Assembly (NCBI RefSeq): GCF_965363235.1
Contig: NC_134841.1
Span: 32,951,440 to 33,015,439 of the forward strand
Direction of reading: 5' to 3'
Length of the DNA: 64,000 nt
Source: Mytilus galloprovincialis
Lineage: Eukaryota > Mollusca > Bivalvia > Mytilida > Mytilidae
The notes below the pieces were generated by a model that was not told the DNA's origin, did no database searches, and saw nothing but the letters and a program-made list of their open reading frames with translations. A program made the position numbers and the translations under genes. Below, in pieces: positions 61,256 to 64,000 of this stretch; position 1 is the stretch's first letter; each line of letters starts with the position of its first letter.

Positions 61256-62149
61256 ATACAAAACAAAAAGAAAAGGACAGTACAAAATATGTTAAGAATC
61301 TAATCTAAAATAAAACTGAAAATAATCCTGTTACAAAATAAATATTTATATATACCGAAAAGGTGACTAGATTTTCTTTAAGGGTAATTAGCATATTTTG
61401 AATTTAACTTAATATATTATTTACCAGCAATTTAAAAAAATAATAATAAATACATATTTGAACAATACAACAAAATATTTTTCATCACAGGATCGGAATA
61501 TTGTAACTTGATATGTACCATAGTTTGTCTGATTTTCCATTGAAAAAGGTGTGAGGGTATCGACACATACACCACAGTTCCATATCGACCCTCTGATTGG
61601 TTTACCAGAAGATTGAAAATGGTCATGTGGTGTATGTTAGATACCTCACACTTTTAGCCAGAAACTACAATGTAACACATTTTCTTTCCTGTGATATCAG
61701 CAAAGCTTTCTCGTGAAATTTAGCTCCTCCTATGGTGTATCTACACATACCCAGCACTTTTTAATCTGGCAACTATAACAAGGAATTTGACTGTGGAATG
61801 GTGGTAGCTAACCACTGATCCAAAAAAGACACGTATATGTCAGTGAACATGATATTAAAATAAGAAGATGTGGTATAATTTCAAATGAGATGTCTGTTTA
61901 TTACAAGCTATAGCTACTGGTCGAAAAAGCTCCTGTAAAATTAAATTTTATCAAGGATGGGAGAGGACTTGTAATCTGAAAGACAGAGAAAACACAAAAT
62001 CCTTCAACATGATTTTTTTTTTATATCAATGTCACGATTCAGAAACTTTTCAATATTCCCCACTATAGCATCCGACAAACGAACGAACGTTGTTTTTTTT
62101 TTTTTTTAGTAAGAACAACATTATCAAACCACATTTATATCTTTAATAT
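61256..62149. other. No gene seen
   Basis: AT-rich. A short PLE-tail scrap (AAGAAGATGTGGTATAAT at 61862) and a T run near 62090-62108 are the only features. Confidence 0.45.
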
Positions 62150-62430
62150 AAAAATAAGGTGATGTGATATGATTGTCAAAGTTCAAAAAATAAATGGATT
62201 TAAGCAATTATTATAGTCGTCGGCTATAAAAGGTCCCGACATGAAAAATAAAAATCAATACCTTTCGAATTTAACTGACGGCCTATTTCATAACAAAACA
62301 ATTTACGAAAAATATATATGACAGACATGAACCAACGACAACCACTAAACTACGAGCTCTTGACTTGAAACAGGTACATAAAGAATTTGGCAGGGTTAAA
62401 AATGTCTGTGTGCGCTCATTTCTCCCCAAA
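62150..62430 (-). repeat. PLE-tail repeat copy, diverged
   Basis: GTGATGTGATATGATTGTCA .. CGGCTATAAAAGGTCCCGAC .. AACGACAACCACTAAACTAC .. GGCAGGGTTAAAAATGT. Confidence 0.75.
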
Positions 62431-62506
62431 ACTAGCACAGCACAAGACCAAACTATAAAATATCAGATGAATGATCGGATCATCATACTATTATAGACGA
62501 TATCAG

Positions 62507-62655
62507 ACCAGGTGCGGATCCCGCCTTTCTGCAAAAGGGGGATCCAAACCACGGAACACACTGAAACGTCCACAAAATAAAAAAAATAATCGGAAAAAAT
62601 GGGGTTTCAACCTCTAAAACTCCCTCTCCCCGCATACCGGATCCGCTAATGCAGG
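62507..62655. mobile_element. Diverged hAT-type MITE
   Basis: Left end CAGGTGCGGATCCCGCC and right end ACCGGATCCGCTAATGCAGG are imperfect inverted forms of the CAGTGGCGGATCC family. No clear duplication. Confidence 0.5.
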
Positions 62656-63092
62656 CTGCATCCATTCAAATAAAAGCTTCAAACATCATTAACACTTTTA
62701 AGTGTGTAATTTAGGTTTAAAAAAATGAAGAAAAAAAAACAATACCAAATAAGTAACTGTTAAATCGTAACAGAAAAAGGAGAGAAAAATCATGCCAGAC
62801 ATATATTGCATTGGATTGCAGTAGTTTTAATAAATATTTATATGACAAAAGTATCATGGAAAACATAAACTGATCACGAATGTGTCAGAAGAGATAGTAG
62901 TAAGCATTATCTACTTAAGAGTTATAATTAGTCATATGCCACTAGAAACTATTACAGCAAAATGCAATGAGTGTGTAGGAAAAAGTAATACCTTTGACTA
63001 GCTTGCTTGCTAGCTGGACTGTGAAGTCATAACAAGGTAAAGTAGGTTACCCTCCTTTCGGAGTAGTCTAGTTGGCCAAACGATGAAAAGAA

Positions 63093-63580
63093 AAGCTCCA
63101 AGCGATTGTACAGGAAGGCTCCGAGTGATATTACAGTAAACTTGCAAGCGATTGTACAGTCAATAAAAATATCCGACATGGAGAAAATGAATATATTTAG
63201 ATTTCTACTGGGACAATGGCTTTTAAACTTTCAGATAGGTAAGACTATATATCAGAAAAAGTACATGTGAAAATTCAGGTAGCAAACATTGATTTTTCGA
63301 TCGCTATTGTGTGACAATTTTGATCGTTTTACACGGAGCTCCACCATTCTAAGGAAAACGTTTGGATGCATATATCTTTCTTATTATTTTATTGGTTCAT
63401 ATTTACATAAAGAATGTTTTAGCTATCAAAACTTGAAGCAGAAACGTTATATAGCAACATAATAGTTCATCAAAGTTTCCATCAGGCAACTTGTTATTTT
63501 GCAAATGTCGGAGCACCGCTTGACAGTCTCCCGAATGACCAAATTAGTAGAAAACCGTACAGTTCCGTTCCCACACTGTG
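63093..63580 (-). repeat. Right arm of the inverted pair, with the empty LTR-element site
   Basis: Continuous complement of 55290-55736 plus 60257-60325. A single GTAC at 63154-63157 marks the site that was duplicated when the LTR element entered the other arm. Confidence 0.9.
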
Positions 63581-64000
63581 AATTGAATCCCTGGTACAGT
63601 TAAACTGTGATCTGTTACTGAACTTTCTATGATGAAAGCAGACATTTCTACTTCATACTGTTTACATACACTTCAGTGAACTGTCGTCTTTGCTGTTCCT
63701 TTAGTCTCAACGTATCCTAAATAGACTGGCAAAAATAACATAAATATCCTTAATTATGTGTTTGGAAAAGCTTGGCATGGAACAAATTCAAAAAGACAAC
63801 ATTTCATATCAAAAATCTTAATTTTAAGAAATGCCTTAAAAACATTGGCTTACTAGTATTTAAGTTTAACCACTTGAAAGTGCTAAATAGAATAGGTTTT
63901 TAATATATAATGAATCTATATTTCAATCTTCCATGGATTTATAAAAATGTAAATTCACAAGAAAACAAAAGTTAGTTTATTTTTCTCATATTTATTGTTC
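63581..64000. other. No gene seen
   Basis: AT-rich sequence to the window edge, with nothing I can assign. Confidence 0.4.

Overview
This looks like AT-rich nuclear DNA from an invertebrate animal, most likely a bivalve and probably a Mytilus-like mussel. Genes are few and split by GT-AG introns, and most of the sequence is stacked repeats. A dispersed repeat ending in GATGTGGTATGATTGCCAAT (or its complement) recurs about ten times; I remember this family from mussel sequence, but the species call is inference.

Four host genes can be built by hand with matching splice sites and phases. (1) 2228-2814 (+): a 154-aa protein with a hydrophobic N-terminus and about ten KSPKTDD heptads, not recognised. 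(2) 9019-6097 (-): five coding exons, 196 aa, ending CPLCAVK, not recognised. (3) 28891-18999 (-): eight coding exons, 237 aa, a clear MLX (Max-like protein X) bHLH-zipper transcription factor. (4) 32172-40627 (+): five coding exons, 344 aa, a clear POLR2M/Gdown1, the RNA polymerase II regulatory subunit. MLX and POLR2M lie head to head, 3.3 kb apart between start codons. No rRNA, tRNA or CRISPR was found.

Repeats by region. 1-18.5 kb: two hAT-type elements with 5-bp target duplications, a 53-bp minisatellite of about 30 units split by a MITE, a 48-bp array and a 163-bp hairpin. 19-29 kb (MLX introns): a 29-bp minisatellite, two foldback elements and a GTCCGTT-rich element. 35-39.5 kb (POLR2M intron 3): two nested repeat elements. 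41.3-55.1 kb: an insertion stack up to three layers deep. A bivalve-type tandem-unit repeat was hit by a Helentron/HINE-like element (which carries a small MITE) and by a Penelope-like retroelement. The retroelement was hit in turn by a 7.3-kb foldback transposon and by a small hAT MITE. 55.3-63.6 kb: a pair of 0.5-kb inverted arms, one interrupted by a young Ty3/Gypsy-type LTR element whose empty site survives in the other arm.

The most unusual object is the 7345-bp foldback element (44142-51486). Its long inverted arms are built of tandem repeats, it has a 9-bp target duplication (TACCCATTA), its inner arrays are unequal (about 7 and 16 units), and no transposase was seen. The architecture resembles Drosophila FB elements. 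Also notable are the tail of the Penelope-like element, which appears to be the source of the commonest dispersed repeat here, and a triplicated 5' splice site at the end of POLR2M exon 2.
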